A DNA stretch of 64,000 nucleotides, taken from Simmondsia chinensis (Eukaryota > Streptophyta > Magnoliopsida > Caryophyllales > Simmondsiaceae). A program made the translations under genes and the position numbers. Below the pieces are notes generated by a model, which saw only the letters and a list, made by a program, of their open reading frames with translations, was not told the DNA's origin and ran no database searches. Shown piece after piece: positions 23,746-64,000 of this stretch. The stretch lies in contig JAGTTD010000016.1 of the NCBI GenBank assembly GCA_018398585.1, forward strand, positions 19,825,212 through 19,889,211. The letters run 5' to 3'. The stretch's first letter is position 1. The number at the start of each line of letters is the position of its first letter.

Positions 23746-24429
23746 CTTTTTTGCTCTCTTGAACGCGAAGTCCCAGTTGGGCTACCCGTAAAAAAAAAGA
23801 AGCATTGTAAGAAGAAGTTAGCCTATACTTTGTCCCCTATCAGATCCTAATAGAAATGAAGTTATGTATGAGGAATGTTCAAGGCGTTGAGAGTCGTGTA
23901 ACGATTGGAATGTTGGTGGCAAGTGGTTCCTGTCATGTCAGTGGCATGGATTATAAAGAGTAAGATCATGTTTGAGGATGAGGAGTGGGCTGGGAGCGTT
24001 ATCATTTTGAATGTTAAATTGAGAAGTGGCATATGGTTCTAGTTGTGCAGGTGGAAATTGTTTGAAATATTAAGTGCTTCAGGAGTTCGAGCAGACCTAG
24101 GCATTTAGATTTTTGGGGTATTTTGCTTCTGGCTTGGGAGTTACTCTTTTTTCCAGTACTATGTTTCTCTGTTACCCCGGTTTTTTCAGTTTTCTTGGGT
24201 TCCGCTTTTGTATCGAGAGTTGCCTCTCGAATTATTAAAAAAAATGATAGATCATAATATTAAAGAAGCCTTGTATTTATTTTTTGATTACCAGTTAATC
24301 GGCATAACCAAACCAAATAATTGGCTAACCGGTCTTTTTGGTTGCAGTAACAGTAGAAATTTTTGAGTATTTTAGTTGTGGTTAACTAAATAGCAATACT
24401 TTTCAATGCCGTCAACGAACCATAAACAC

Positions 24430-24785
24430 CCCTAGGGTACCACAGATATGTCACTTTGTTTCAATGTTGGAGGTATGTCAAAGACGTGCTATGTGGATAC
24501 TAATTTAGCCAACAAAAAGATTACTACAAGGTATATCTATACCTTAGGAGGGATAACAATGAGCTAGAGGCTTTAAAACGCGTAAACAAGAAGTTCAAAA
24601 ATAGAGGCTTTACGACTTATGTTTTTGGGTAGGAAAAAACTTGGTTTTCTATGCATCCTGTTTTAAGAGATTAGCAAGTTCTAGCAAAAAACTTGACAAA
24701 GAAAATTGAGAGCAATTTTCTTGGGTATGTTTTGGACTTGAGCTATGAACTACGATTGTTGTAAACACCTTTCTCCTTTTATTAA
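24430..24785 (+). mobile_element. Second Ty1/copia RNase H plus LTR remnant
   Basis: 24440-24560 reads as a copia RNase H fragment (YVDTNLANKKITTRYIYTLGG), the same family as the 481-719 relic. It is followed by LTR-like DNA (24560-24785) sharing the GAGGCTTTACGACTTATGTTTTTGGG and GAGATTAGCAAG-type segments with 7440-7490 and 310-440. Solo debris, no coding capacity. Confidence 0.6.
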
Positions 24786-25225
24786 GGCTCTGTTTGGAAT
24801 AAAAAAAAATTTTAAAAGAAAAATATGAGGAGAAAAAGTTGAAGGGAAAGAAAGTAGAGGAAAACGACTTTTTTTCCGTTTGGAATTCAAAGAAAAACAA
24901 GGGAAAAAAATTATGTTTTTAAGATGAAATTCTTTTTGTTTCCCTTTGTTTCGTTGGTAAAAAAATAAAATGGAAAAGAATTATTATCTAACTTAAAAAG
25001 TTATATTCTCTTTATATTATTCAAGCCTTGTGAACTTTTCTAGTGACCAATCTTTGACATTGTTTTATCGTGAATTTATTATTTAGACACCTTTAATTTA
25101 ACTGTTTTTCACCTAGATATTTGAAATTTCAATACGTACTATCAGAAATCTTGAGATTTAAAAATTTTAGAAACAATTTGGTTTAGTACATGATTTTAAA
25201 ATAATTTTAAATATTTAAATACCTA
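24786..25225. other. AT-rich stretch with possible MITE end
   Basis: It starts with AAGGCTCTGTTTGG, a motif often found at the ends of hAT-like MITEs, but no convincing partner end or target duplication was found. No genes. Confidence 0.3.
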
Positions 25226-25873
25226 TCTATTATATTATTGCAAAACTATCACTCTCCGTAACCCCCCCAAAAATTATCCATTCTAAATATTATGCAATTT
25301 TAAGCCATTTCATCACAATGTAACCTTTTCAAAAAAAAAAAAAAAAAAAAAAAAATGAGAAAAGAAAAGAAAACTAAAGCACCTATTAAAGAAAAGACAT
25401 ATGTTTTAATGAAAAAACATATTAATTAATAAAGAGGTATGTTTATTTGATATGTTTCTTAGTAAAGAGACGCGTCTTTTACTAAACAGATATGTCTATT
25501 AATGAAAAGATATGTTTATAAACGAAATGACATGACCGTTAGTGTTTTGATGGAATTCACCCCCTTCTTCTCTACAAATAAGATTCAGATTCTCTATCTA
25601 CCACAATATGCAAACCCATGAACATGAAAGATAATTAAAAAGTGGTTAAGAGGGAGAAATTAGATTTTTTCAGTATCCATACTTAGCAGTCAATTAAGAA
25701 TTACTATTAATTAAGGTATATATTTAATCTTAATATATGAAAATCATAAAGTTCAATATCTATCATAATTTTTATTATATGCACTAATGTTTATGCATAT
25801 TACAATTTTAATGTGATAATATAAAAAATTAGAAAAATATAAACATCTTCGTACATCGTACAGGATAACATTC
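25226..25873 (+). mobile_element. Possible second Helitron-like element
   Basis: The 5' end TCTATTATATTATTGCAAAAC parallels the Helitron start at 2380. The 3' end has a weak hairpin (CGTAC / GTACAG with an ATC loop, 25848-25862), then ATAACATTCG, a decayed CTRR end. AT-rich interior without ORFs. Tentative. Confidence 0.4.
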
Positions 25874-27305
25874 GTTTATTATAATTTTAAAATATTTTCT
25901 TGCCGTGATAAGAAAAAAGAAGGGGGGAACAAGCACACTTGGAGGGCTAAAATTTTCAAATATTTGAAATGTATTCTTAAATTGTTAAACTACTTAAAAT
26001 ATTTTTCAAATATATAAATATTTTTTACATATTTAAAATATTTTTCGAATAAATACATTTTTTTGAAGTATATTAATAATTTTTCAATATATTAAATATT
26101 TGTGAAATTATCAATATGGTATTTGAGGTTTGACCATTAATCATCTAAGTAGCTCAACATTTATATATAAGTATATTCACTGGAATTTAATAATTTTTTA
26201 CCAAAAAGTACTGAAATGACACGTGATTTTGGCAATATATAGATAATTTACATCCAAAATCAGTGAATTTTTTATTGTAATTAGTTAATTTTTTGCTGAA
26301 ACTAATGACATAATTTATATATATTATTGTAATCATGTACTTCATTAGTATCTTTTGTATGAATCAGCCTGATTCTTACAAAAATTCAATAAATTCCGTC
26401 ATAGGGTACCTAAGTGTTAAATACTCAAACTTTAGGGTCTCACATAGTACATATTGAAATGTTGGGGTACTTAAGTAATAAACGATCAAATCTCAAGGTA
26501 CCTAAATGATAATTGTCCTTAATATTTTTGAGATATTTGAATGGTTTTTAAATATTTAATTTTTATATATTTAAATATTTCATTAATATTTAAAGTATTG
26601 TTAAATAATTAAATATTTTATTAAACTTTCAAAATATTATAAAGTTTAAAATTATTGTAAATTTAAATATTAAAATTTTTAGGTACTTTTTTTTTTTGTA
26701 CTTTTCAGCATAAAGTAATGAAACACTAATAAGATTATGCATATGGTAGGTAATAAAGGTTTATAAAGTTTAGGGTATCTCAAAATTATTTTAAAATCTC
26801 AAGATTCCTAAAAACTATTGTTACGAAACCTCAAGGTAATTGAACCAAATTTTCTCATTATATTATCAAATTTTGGTACCCTGAAGTTTAAATATTTTAT
26901 TAATCATATATTTTAAATAATATATACTCTGTTCATTTATACTTTTGTATATACCGAACATACGTATCCCATGAACTTGGGGGGCGAACAAAGCGGACCG
27001 TGTTGATTAAACATGACGCTGAGATCGAGTTTAATACACATGGGGTTGACATGATTTGAGCCGAGATTCATTTTTTTTCCTATTTTCCACTCCATTTCAA
27101 GAGAAAAATTATTTTCCTCAAATTGTATTGTAATCGTTAAAAATTTTTCATTGGATTTTCTTTCCTTCATATTTATTGTGTATTCCAAATGCGGGAAAAA
27201 GCACTTTCCCCCATACTTTTTTTTCCTTTAATAACATATTCCGCGACGAAACTTCAATTCCATGAATCATGAAGTTATTTTTCACATTTTTGTAAATGCG
27301 GTTGA
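25874..27305. other. AT-rich intergenic DNA
   Basis: Dominated by ATATTTAAATATTTT-type sequence (25960-26100 and 26540-26660). I see no gene, RNA or bounded element. Confidence 0.5.
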
Positions 27306-27309
27306 TAGG

Positions 27310-27815
27310 CAAAGGTGACCTGACCCATTTGACCCACTATCCTAACTGACCCTAACCCAAAAAATTTATAATTTATTAAGACCTAAACCCAAAAATGAAC
27401 CGACCTGAATTTAACCCGACTCGGGCTAACTCAAAACCTGAAATGACCCAAGACCAGAACCAGACTCGTCCTTTATTTTGAAATGACCTAATAAAAATCC
27501 ATTTTTATCATATAACCTAAATAAAATGCTAATTAAAATCGTTTCGTGTTGTAGTTTTAATTATAATTTTTTAAGTTAAATAAATATATTATCAAAATAA
27601 TCTAATGGGTCAACTTGAAATCCGAGATGACCTAAAGGATACTCAACCCGAGGTTGACCCAACCTGATGTCGACCCAAACCCTGATTGACCCGACCCGAG
27701 GTTGACCCAAACCCAAGTTTGACCCGACCCAAGTTTGACCCAACCCGATTCTAACCCGACCTGAGAAAGACCCAATGTGATGTTAACCCAATCCAAACCC
27801 GACCTAACCTAATTA
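27310..27815. repeat. Degenerate GACCC/AACCC repeat
   Basis: Short units such as TTGACCC(A/G)ACCCGAGG and CAAACCC recur at roughly 12-16 bp spacing, densest at 27650-27790. Low-complexity plant repeat with no coding potential. Confidence 0.6.
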
Positions 27816-28003
27816 CCAGGTCTATTTTTGTGTCTTTCATTTATCACCGACATCCGACAATCATACGAGGAAATCTACCTAGTTTTGATTTATGATTGCC
27901 GGATTACAGGCAACCGTGTCTATTTCGTCAATATAGCAAAAAAACATTGACTTTGACTTGGTATTTCTCCACACAAAAGAAATGTGTTATCTACTCTTAA
28001 ATG

Positions 28004-28149
28004 ATTATCTTGACGACTCGATCTTCAGGATGGGGGTCCTCGGAAACAGCCTCTCTTCCACCCGGAAGGGGGATGGCTGCGGACACCCACCCCCCCAGAC
28101 CCTGCTTAGTGCGGGAGCCACTGTGACACTGGGATTGTTGTTGTTGTTG
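28004..28149 (+). mobile_element. SINE/LINE 3' fragment with target-site duplication
   Basis: Carries the shared 3' segment (GGTCCTCGGAAACAGCCTCT, GGATGGCTGCGGAC, CAGACCCTGCTTAG, GCGGGAGCC, CACTGGGA) and a (TTG)5 tail. Perfect 12-bp flanking repeats TACTCTTAAATG (27992-28003 and 28150-28161) fix the ends. The first about 25 bases are not 5S-like, so this is a 5'-truncated or differently headed copy. Confidence 0.75.
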
Positions 28150-28161
28150 TACTCTTAAATG

Positions 28162-28864
28162 TTTATATCAATGTGGTTGTCAATCCAAGCCCGGGCACGT
28201 CAAGCTTGGCTTGGTTTGCTAATATTTTTTTCTACTCCGATTTGGCTCGATATTCGCCAAGTCTGATGTGTTTGAGCTCAAGCATGACTCACAAGAGCCT
28301 GAACTAACTTTGAAGGCTCTGAGCTAAGCTTCATCCAAGTAATCTCAATCCCAACTTTGTCCTGGTGTCTCATTTAGGCTCAAAATACGGCGTAATTGGA
28401 CATATATAGTCTCTATATCTATACGAAGATCATCCATTTAAGCACACTTTGGTTCATGGACCATTGAGATCGAACTTTACTAGACTAGAACTCTACTTGT
28501 TCAGGATTCAAAATGAGCTGAGCCTTTTAAGCTTCATAATCCACAACTTTGGGCATACACATGAGTTAGGATTCCAATGCAGCCCACACCGGAACGATGT
28601 ATATCTTGGCGGACTTCGCAAGATCAAAATACAATTAACAAGTAAGATGGAAAATCAAAAGTACAAATCATATTGTATAAGTAGATGTTGCTTCTGTACA
28701 TGGCCTCAGATAGTGGGATATTACAGTACTAGCAGACGAGATACCACTTACCAACATAGAAAGATCTAGCCTCGTCTCCTTCGTTATTACTTCATACATA
28801 CATACATACATCTTTTCACTTCACTTTTCGTGGACTTCGGAGCTTGCTTTGCTGACACCATGAA
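28162..28864. other. Downstream of CCD1, probable 3' UTR included
   Basis: No ORF. On the minus strand this follows the CCD1 stop codon. A (CATA)n run lies at 28793-28811. I did not find a standard AATAAA on the minus strand, so the transcript end is not placed. Confidence 0.35.
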
Positions 28865-58957
<30,093 letters not shown>

Positions 58958-59062
58958 TCTCACTCCTTTCTCTCCCTGTCTCTCCCTCTGTCTCTCTGGA
59001 TTTTGTAGTTGGAATGTGCAGATTGTGCCAAATAATACTACAGCGGAGAGTGAGTAGTGAGA
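58958..59062 (-). promoter_or_regulatory. Probable CCD1 5' UTR/proximal promoter
   Basis: Immediately upstream of ATG 58957, minus strand, is a GA-rich leader (AGAGAGACAGAGGGAGAGA). An in-frame GTG AGA precedes the ATG but no earlier in-frame ATG is seen. No clear TATA box, so the transcription start is not placed. Confidence 0.4.
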
Positions 59063-61547
59063 GCATGGTTGGCTGCGATGGGGGGTGCGTGGCTACGGCG
59101 TTATCCTTTCATTGCTGGTTGGTGCATCGCCACGTGGTGAGATTTCATTGGACTTGATAGGAGATGCTAAAAGTCTTTCTTTTTGAGCCTGGAAGGTAAT
59201 GGTACAGGCGGAGCCAATTAGAGGGGACCACGTACATTGATTTTGTTTTTTTTTTTTTTTTTTTTTTTTTTTGTATTATCGAGTAATTGATTTGTAAAGT
59301 AAAAAAAACAAATTTATTATTATTATTTGGAAATCTTTTAAATTAATGGTTGACGTGCATAAATGGCATTGCTAAAATAAAAAAAATTTAAAAGCGCACA
59401 TCGATAAAATAATGTGTATTTTCATTAGTATTTCTTATTTTCTTTTTATATAGTTAAATTTGTTTGTTTAAGTATATTTTTCTATCTTGACTTATAGTTA
59501 TATTGTCAGTTTTTGATTTTTCACACGACATTAGTCTACTTAATTTTTGTCAATTTATATTGTAATAGCATTTTTCTTTCCAACGGACTGCAATGGTTAG
59601 CTTTTCTTTCTCATTGATTCAAGAATGTATATCTAACTTTTATATTGAAATAATATGAATCCATTAGTATCTTTGGTAGCTCCATTTTGTACTTGAAAAC
59701 TTTCTACAATGCTTGGGAGTTGCACTTGTGCAATTTTCACAGTGGTATAAGTGGCAACTAAAGCATGTTCTTGTATCATAGAAGTGGTATCAACTAACAC
59801 TTGTTCTTTTGCCCCTGTGATTGCATCCTGTTTGGATAAATACTTTTGAATTAGGGCATCTTCAGCATATATGTTCATTTTTCATGACTACTTTTTAAAC
59901 ATGTTTTTTTTTCCCATTTTGTTCCTTCTAGTGGTTCAATTTCAATTAATTGCACTCACTTTTCAGTATATTTGTTTTTTTATGACTATTTTTTCTAGCA
60001 TTTGTTCGGCAAGCGACTGTGTAGTAATGGAGGCATCAAGGGGGCGTGTAGTACAGGCACGCGAATCTGAGTGCGGTGAAGTATGGGGTCCTGAATACAG
60101 CATCATTTTGGTGTTCGTATGAATTTCCTTCAACCAGAAGCTTCCCTTGTACTCCTTATGCCCTTGCCCCATGTTGGCACTTAATACTCATCCCTAGATG
60201 TAAAAACTTCTTTTGAATACCCATCCAAAATCCTAGAATTTGTTGTCAAAATGTGCTGCTTTTGTAGGAAAAATCAGACCTGTGTCATTTGTGTTTTTCT
60301 ATTGTTCCTTAAATCTTATATCTGGGACGAAATTTGAAAATAGGTACGATCTGTACCTTGAGAGAAATGTTATTTATAGTGAATAGAGTATGGATTGCTC
60401 AAGATTAGCCGTTGCTTCTTCTTTTTTTCATCATTTTGAATGTTGTAGGGTGGTTGAACTCAATGATTTCTTATTGGTCTAGGTTTTTGGTCTAAAACTT
60501 GTGGTTTTATCAAATGGAGTACTTATAAGGAATATTACATCTAGTAATTTTTAGAATTTATGTATTAATTTTCAGTTACAATTGTTGAGCAGTGATTGTA
60601 ATCAATTTCGTAGAATTCTTGAGTTATTTCCATTTCATGTTTTTAGAAGAATACCGGTTGAAGTTATATTACTCATTTTTTAGGGTTGAAGTTATTATTT
60701 CTTTTTTTTTTTTTGCATTATTATTAATGATTGAAGTAATTTTTTTAGCATTTAATTCATGTACATATTTAATATTTTTTCGCACTATTATTATTTTATT
60801 TGGTACTAATTATTTTTTAATTATTACTGATGATTGAAGTAATTTTTTTTGTTAGCTATTTTAAATTGGCATACTATTATGGTGTTTTTTGTTAGTACTA
60901 ATGATTTTTTTAATAAAGTTATTATTATTGATTGTTTTTTCTTTATATTTTTCTTTTTATTTTTGCATTATTGCTAATGATTATCTTTAATTATTTTAAT
61001 TTTGGCGTACTTTTTATATATTTATTTTCTTTATTATTTCACAATTTAATGTAAGAATTTCAATAATTATTATTCAGTATTTGGTTTTTAAGTATTTGCT
61101 AGATTAATGTAAGAATTCGAAAACTTATTGTTATTATGCAATTGAAGACCAATTGAAGTCAAAGTTGTGGATAGGGAAGATGAAGAGGAGATGCCTGATA
61201 ATGCAAGTTTTGGAGTTTGGAGGTTTTTGGGGGAGAAACTTAACTATAATAAAAGCAGAGATTTCTTTTACTAATAATATTAAATATTAGAATTCGATTT
61301 TTGAATATCAAATCTAGAGAAAATAGAGGAAAAATAACAAAAAGGCATTTTTAGCTGAAAACTGAAAAGCCACAAGAAGTAAAGGCTTTGTTGTAGAACA
61401 AACCCTTGTTGCTCAAGGAAAAAGAAAATCAGCAAACCCTCCAACTTCATAGAGAAGTTTGCCATCCAAGCTGTCACACTACCATGATCCATCAGAGCAC
61501 GACAAGTTTTAGGACCTTCTGCCAAGTGTCCTTTATTTATTTATTTG
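59063..61547. other. AT-rich region upstream of CCD1
   Basis: Long T-runs (59248-59272) and TTTATTATT-type DNA (60660-61080). Short minus-strand ORFs at 59633-59878 and 59963-60172 have unremarkable composition and no motif I recognise. I call no gene here. Confidence 0.45.
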
Positions 61548-61558
61548 ATTGAATAATT

Positions 61559-61812
61559 GGCCGCTTAGGGTTCGTTTACCAGGCACTAATGCAACCGAAT
61601 CTCATTAGAACTCCAAAGTTAAGCGTGTTTGGGCGAGAGTAGTACCAGGATGGGTGACCTCCTGGGAAGTCCTCGTGTTGTCAACCCTATAAGGCTGGGG
61701 GTCCTCGGAAACAGCCTCTCGATAGGGTAAGGCTGCGTATATCCACCCCTCCTAGACCCTGCTTATGCGGGAGCCTTTGAGGCACTGGATTTGTTGTTAT
61801 TGTTGTTGTTGT
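61559..61812 (+). mobile_element. Full-length 5S rRNA-headed SINE with TSD
   Basis: The head (about 61566-61680) aligns with plant 5S rRNA nearly end to end: ACCAGGCACTAATGCAACCG, AACTCCAAAGTTAAGCGTG, GGGCGAGAGTAGTACCAGGA, GGTGACCTCCTGGGAAGTCC. The 3' part has GTCCTCGGAAACAGCCTCTC, AAGGCTGCGTATATCC, AGACCCTGCTTATGCGGGAG and (TTG)n. Flanking repeats ATTGAATAATT (61548-61558 and 61813-61823) are perfect. The intact box A/IE/box C could still act as a pol III promoter. 254 bp. Confidence 0.88.
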
Positions 61813-61823
61813 ATTGAATAATT

Positions 61824-62306
61824 ATATGTTTATTCCAGTGTTTTTAGGAAGCACATGGAATTATGACTTATTTCATGGATTTTTAACTAAATTTTTCTGA
61901 AATTACCAACAATAATATGTGAAATCTATAAGTAATCTATCAAGATATGGCTAAAATACATAAATGATGTATGAAATTATGACTAAAATATACTCTTCCA
62001 AGTAGGTTTGTGCTTTATGTGGAGTGTATAGAATAAATGTAAAGTAAAACCCAGGGTAGAACATGCTAAAGATATTGACTAGAAGGACAATGACTTTGCA
62101 TCTTTTCTATGGTACACTAAGGCATGTTTTACAACCAAGGGTTGTGAGAGAGGTTGTAAGAGGGTAGTACACTATGTTTAAAATTTTCATGGCATCCTCA
62201 TATATAATATTTATAACCTGTTATGAAGGATGTTGATTTTATTTTGTAGCTACAAAGAAAAAAAAATTCGTATACTACACTTAAAACAAAAGCTTTTATT
62301 TGATTA
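61824..62306. other. AT-rich intergenic DNA
   Basis: No ORF, RNA gene or bounded repeat recognised. Confidence 0.5.
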
Positions 62307-63433
62307 TGTTATGAATAAATTGGCGCGGTATACTTCCCTCCTCACGGTAGCATCTCCTTACCGCCAACACCTCATCCTCTTAATGATAACGTTTACCGAG
62401 AGTCACCCCTTTCACGGAAGGTCATCACTCCGCCAACCCCCAGCTACCGCCATCTCTCCACTTAGAGTGCACACTCACCTACTCTATACCGCCAAGCGCA
62501 TATCCCTCATCGTACCACCAACCCTAGCTACCGCCTACGTACCCACGACACATGTCCGCCTCCCACTATCGAGAGACACCGCCCTATCGTGAACCTCAAC
62601 ACCGTCAGCCCAAGCAGCCACCTACCCGCAGTATACAATCATCATTCCCTGATACCGCTTGCCTTCACCCCTACCACGGTACCGCCAATCCAGACTACCG
62701 CCTATCTACCCGCGGTGTGCATTCATCATCCTCTTACTACCATGTACAAACCTGGGCGGTACCACCGCCCCTCTCAACCAATCAGCACCCAGGCGGTATC
62801 ATCGCCCCTCTTAACCAATCACCACCAAGGCGGTACCACCTCACGCCCAGCCAATCAATACCAAGCCCCACTTTACCCCCCATGCTAAGCAATCCCACCC
62901 TCCTGGTACCGCCAACCCCCAACTACCGCCAGCACCACTAACCCTCCACTTCCTATAAATACCATCCTCACTCCTCTCATTCAAGACAAGCTCTTTGGGG
63001 CTTTGCCCCACATCTCTCCCTTAAAGCCTCCCAAGGCTTCATTCCCCACACACACAATCCACCCTCCTCTCTCTCCTAAGAGATCTCACATCTCTCCCTT
63101 TACTAGGACCCGGGTTTGCACTCCCTCCTCCATGGTTGCCACCTCGGTTGCTCCACTCTCCTCCAGCTCACCCATACTCATCGGGTATTATTTACTTTAC
63201 GCGTACTAATTGTTGCTACCACTTCTCCTACTGACTTAGGCATCAGAGGCGTCCCCCACGGTCCAAGCCACCGTGGGTCCCTCTGATGGCCTTGCACATT
63301 TTGCAGGTATGCTCGGGTTAAACGCGCCAGCAGCTGCCTTCCAGCGAGAGCTTGAGCCCAGCTCTCATCCAGAACCTACAAATATTTGTTACCCGGGGAC
63401 AATTAGCAACCTGGACCAATTTTATCCGAAACA
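62307..63433 (+). repeat. 5' LTR of a Tat-like Ty3/gypsy element running off the window
   Basis: Runs from TGTTATGAAT (62307) to ATCCGAAACA (63433), about 1.13 kb, followed by a Tat-type PBS. U3 is C-rich with many TACCGCC motifs and three about 38-bp repeats (62753-62850) each carrying GGCGGTA and AACCAATCA. A TATA box (TATAAATA) is at 62954-62961. The R/U5 segment with CTACTGACTTAGGCATCAGAGG (63228) is typical of Tat LTRs. The 5' limit is inferred from TG...CA. The proline/threonine-rich ORFs here are composition artefacts. Confidence 0.65.
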
Positions 63434-63435
63434 AA

Positions 63436-63455
63436 GACGCCGTCTATGGAAAGGA
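63436..63455 (+). promoter_or_regulatory. Primer-binding site of the Tat-like element
   Basis: GACGCCGTCTATGGAAAGG two bases after the LTR parallels the GCGCCGTTTGTGGGAAAGG site of the 12-21 kb Tat element. Confidence 0.6.
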
Positions 63456-64000
63456 TAGCTTGCTAGCGTTTGACCTGGCATCCCGTGCAAACCATCTAAG
63501 ACCCTCACATAGCTGGGGGCTACGGTACGCATCTCAGGTAAATCTTTTAAAGAAACATGGATATTCAAGCTAAGTTTTTGGCAGGGGACTTTTGCGCTCA
63601 CCTTAAGCCTAATTACGATCCCGAATACCGTCCACTAAGTCTTCCCTTAGCCCGAGACGGTAATACCTAAACCTCTTACCAAAGCTAGGGGCTTAATAAA
63701 ATTATATGAAAAATAAAAAAAAATAAAAAAATAAAATAAGAATAAAAATACAAACAAAAATAATAAAGCGGTCGCAACAATAATGGCAATGAAGTAGTAC
63801 ATGAGAACAATTTTGATTATTAACCTATTGGTTACACTTCATGTTTTTCACTTTCAAATACAAATTGAAATGGAGACTACTGCCTGAGACAGGGGGCTGC
63901 CGTTAAAGGTTCTTGTTGAACGGTAAAAACTTAAGTTAACCTGATAGGTGTATAGGTTAACAAGTGTTAATCACCACCACCTAGGAATTCAAGCAAAAAG
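63456..64000 (+). other. Leader of the Tat-like element (continues beyond the window)
   Basis: Non-coding so far. Contains recurring TAGCTGGGGGCTACGG / AGCTAGGGGCTTA / CAGGGGGCTGCCG motifs and an A-rich segment (63706-63770). No gag start is reached before the window ends. Confidence 0.45.

Larger units (their letters stand above)
21740..24245 (+). mobile_element. LINE-like unit carrying an ORF1 remnant
   Basis: It begins near an RRM-type ORF and ends in a T-rich 3' region closing with a short A-run (24236-24244). No reverse transcriptase is present, so it is either internally deleted or a retroposed ORF1 unit. Limits are estimates and no target duplication was identified. Confidence 0.4.

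Noticed and set aside
24786..27240. One large MITE with ends near 24786 and 27210
   Set aside because: Both ends share TTTGGAAT and purine-rich text, but the pairing is weak, the interior is a mixture of other relics, and no TSD was seen.
58958..58963. CCD1 start at 58963
   Set aside because: That codon is GTG; the first ATG in frame is at 58957 and gives a normal family length.
59633..60172. A protein gene on the minus strand upstream of CCD1
   Set aside because: Two short ORFs in AT-rich DNA with no domain, no joined exon structure and no start or splice support.
61566..61680. A functional 5S rRNA gene
   Set aside because: The similarity is to a SINE head: it continues without a terminator into a SINE tail, has TSDs and mismatches to 5S, and is a single dispersed copy.
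62230..62941. Three overlapping Pro/Thr/Ser-rich ORFs
   Set aside because: They arise from C-rich LTR sequence in all three frames, have no motif, and lie in the U3 region of a Tat-like LTR.

Overview
The window is nuclear DNA of a flowering plant, probably a eudicot. The evidence is a split gene with GT-AG introns closely matching plant CCD1, Ty3/gypsy and Ty1/copia LTR retrotransposons primed by tRNA-iMet, plant-type SINE/LINE 3' tails and low-GC intergenic DNA. There is no bacterial-style gene organisation. Function assignments rest on motif recognition by eye; no search was run.

Layout. 1-9 kb: a deleted Ty1/copia element that has been a landing site for a 5.9-kb Ty1/copia element (itself holding a Helitron), a 5S-rRNA-headed SINE, a long-TIR foldback element and an LTR on the minus strand. 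9-12 kb: anonymous repeat-like DNA. 12-21.6 kb: a decayed Tat-lineage Ty3/gypsy element on the minus strand (gag, protease, RT, two RNase H domains, integrase) with an extra gene in antisense. 21.7-24.3 kb: a LINE-like ORF1 remnant with an RRM. 24.4-28 kb: AT-rich relics. 28.9-59.0 kb: one host gene on the minus strand, a carotenoid cleavage dioxygenase (CCD1). I reconstruct 14 exons, 1665 coding bases and 554 residues; every splice phase closes and the four iron-binding His residues are present. 59-62 kb: AT-rich DNA and a clean 5S SINE with target-site duplication. 62.3-64 kb: the 5' LTR and primer-binding site of another Tat-like element that runs off the window.

The CCD1 introns make the gene about 30 kb long. 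They hold three related chromovirus-type Ty3/gypsy elements: a gag-only deletion derivative (30.5-33.4 kb); a decayed copy nested inside an hAT element (38.5-45.5 kb); and a very young copy with LTRs identical by eye and a polyprotein broken by one stop (49.9-55.6 kb). They also hold a TRIM, a 5'-truncated RTE-type LINE with a 15-bp target duplication, a 5S SINE, a small hAT MITE, a foldback element and a Harbinger/Tourist-like element. The most unusual points are the 5S SINE/LINE pair sharing one 3' tail, an array of GTCGAC palindromes on a 21-bp register in the copia LTR, an LTR that has swallowed its own primer-binding site, and a 15-nt microexon in CCD1.
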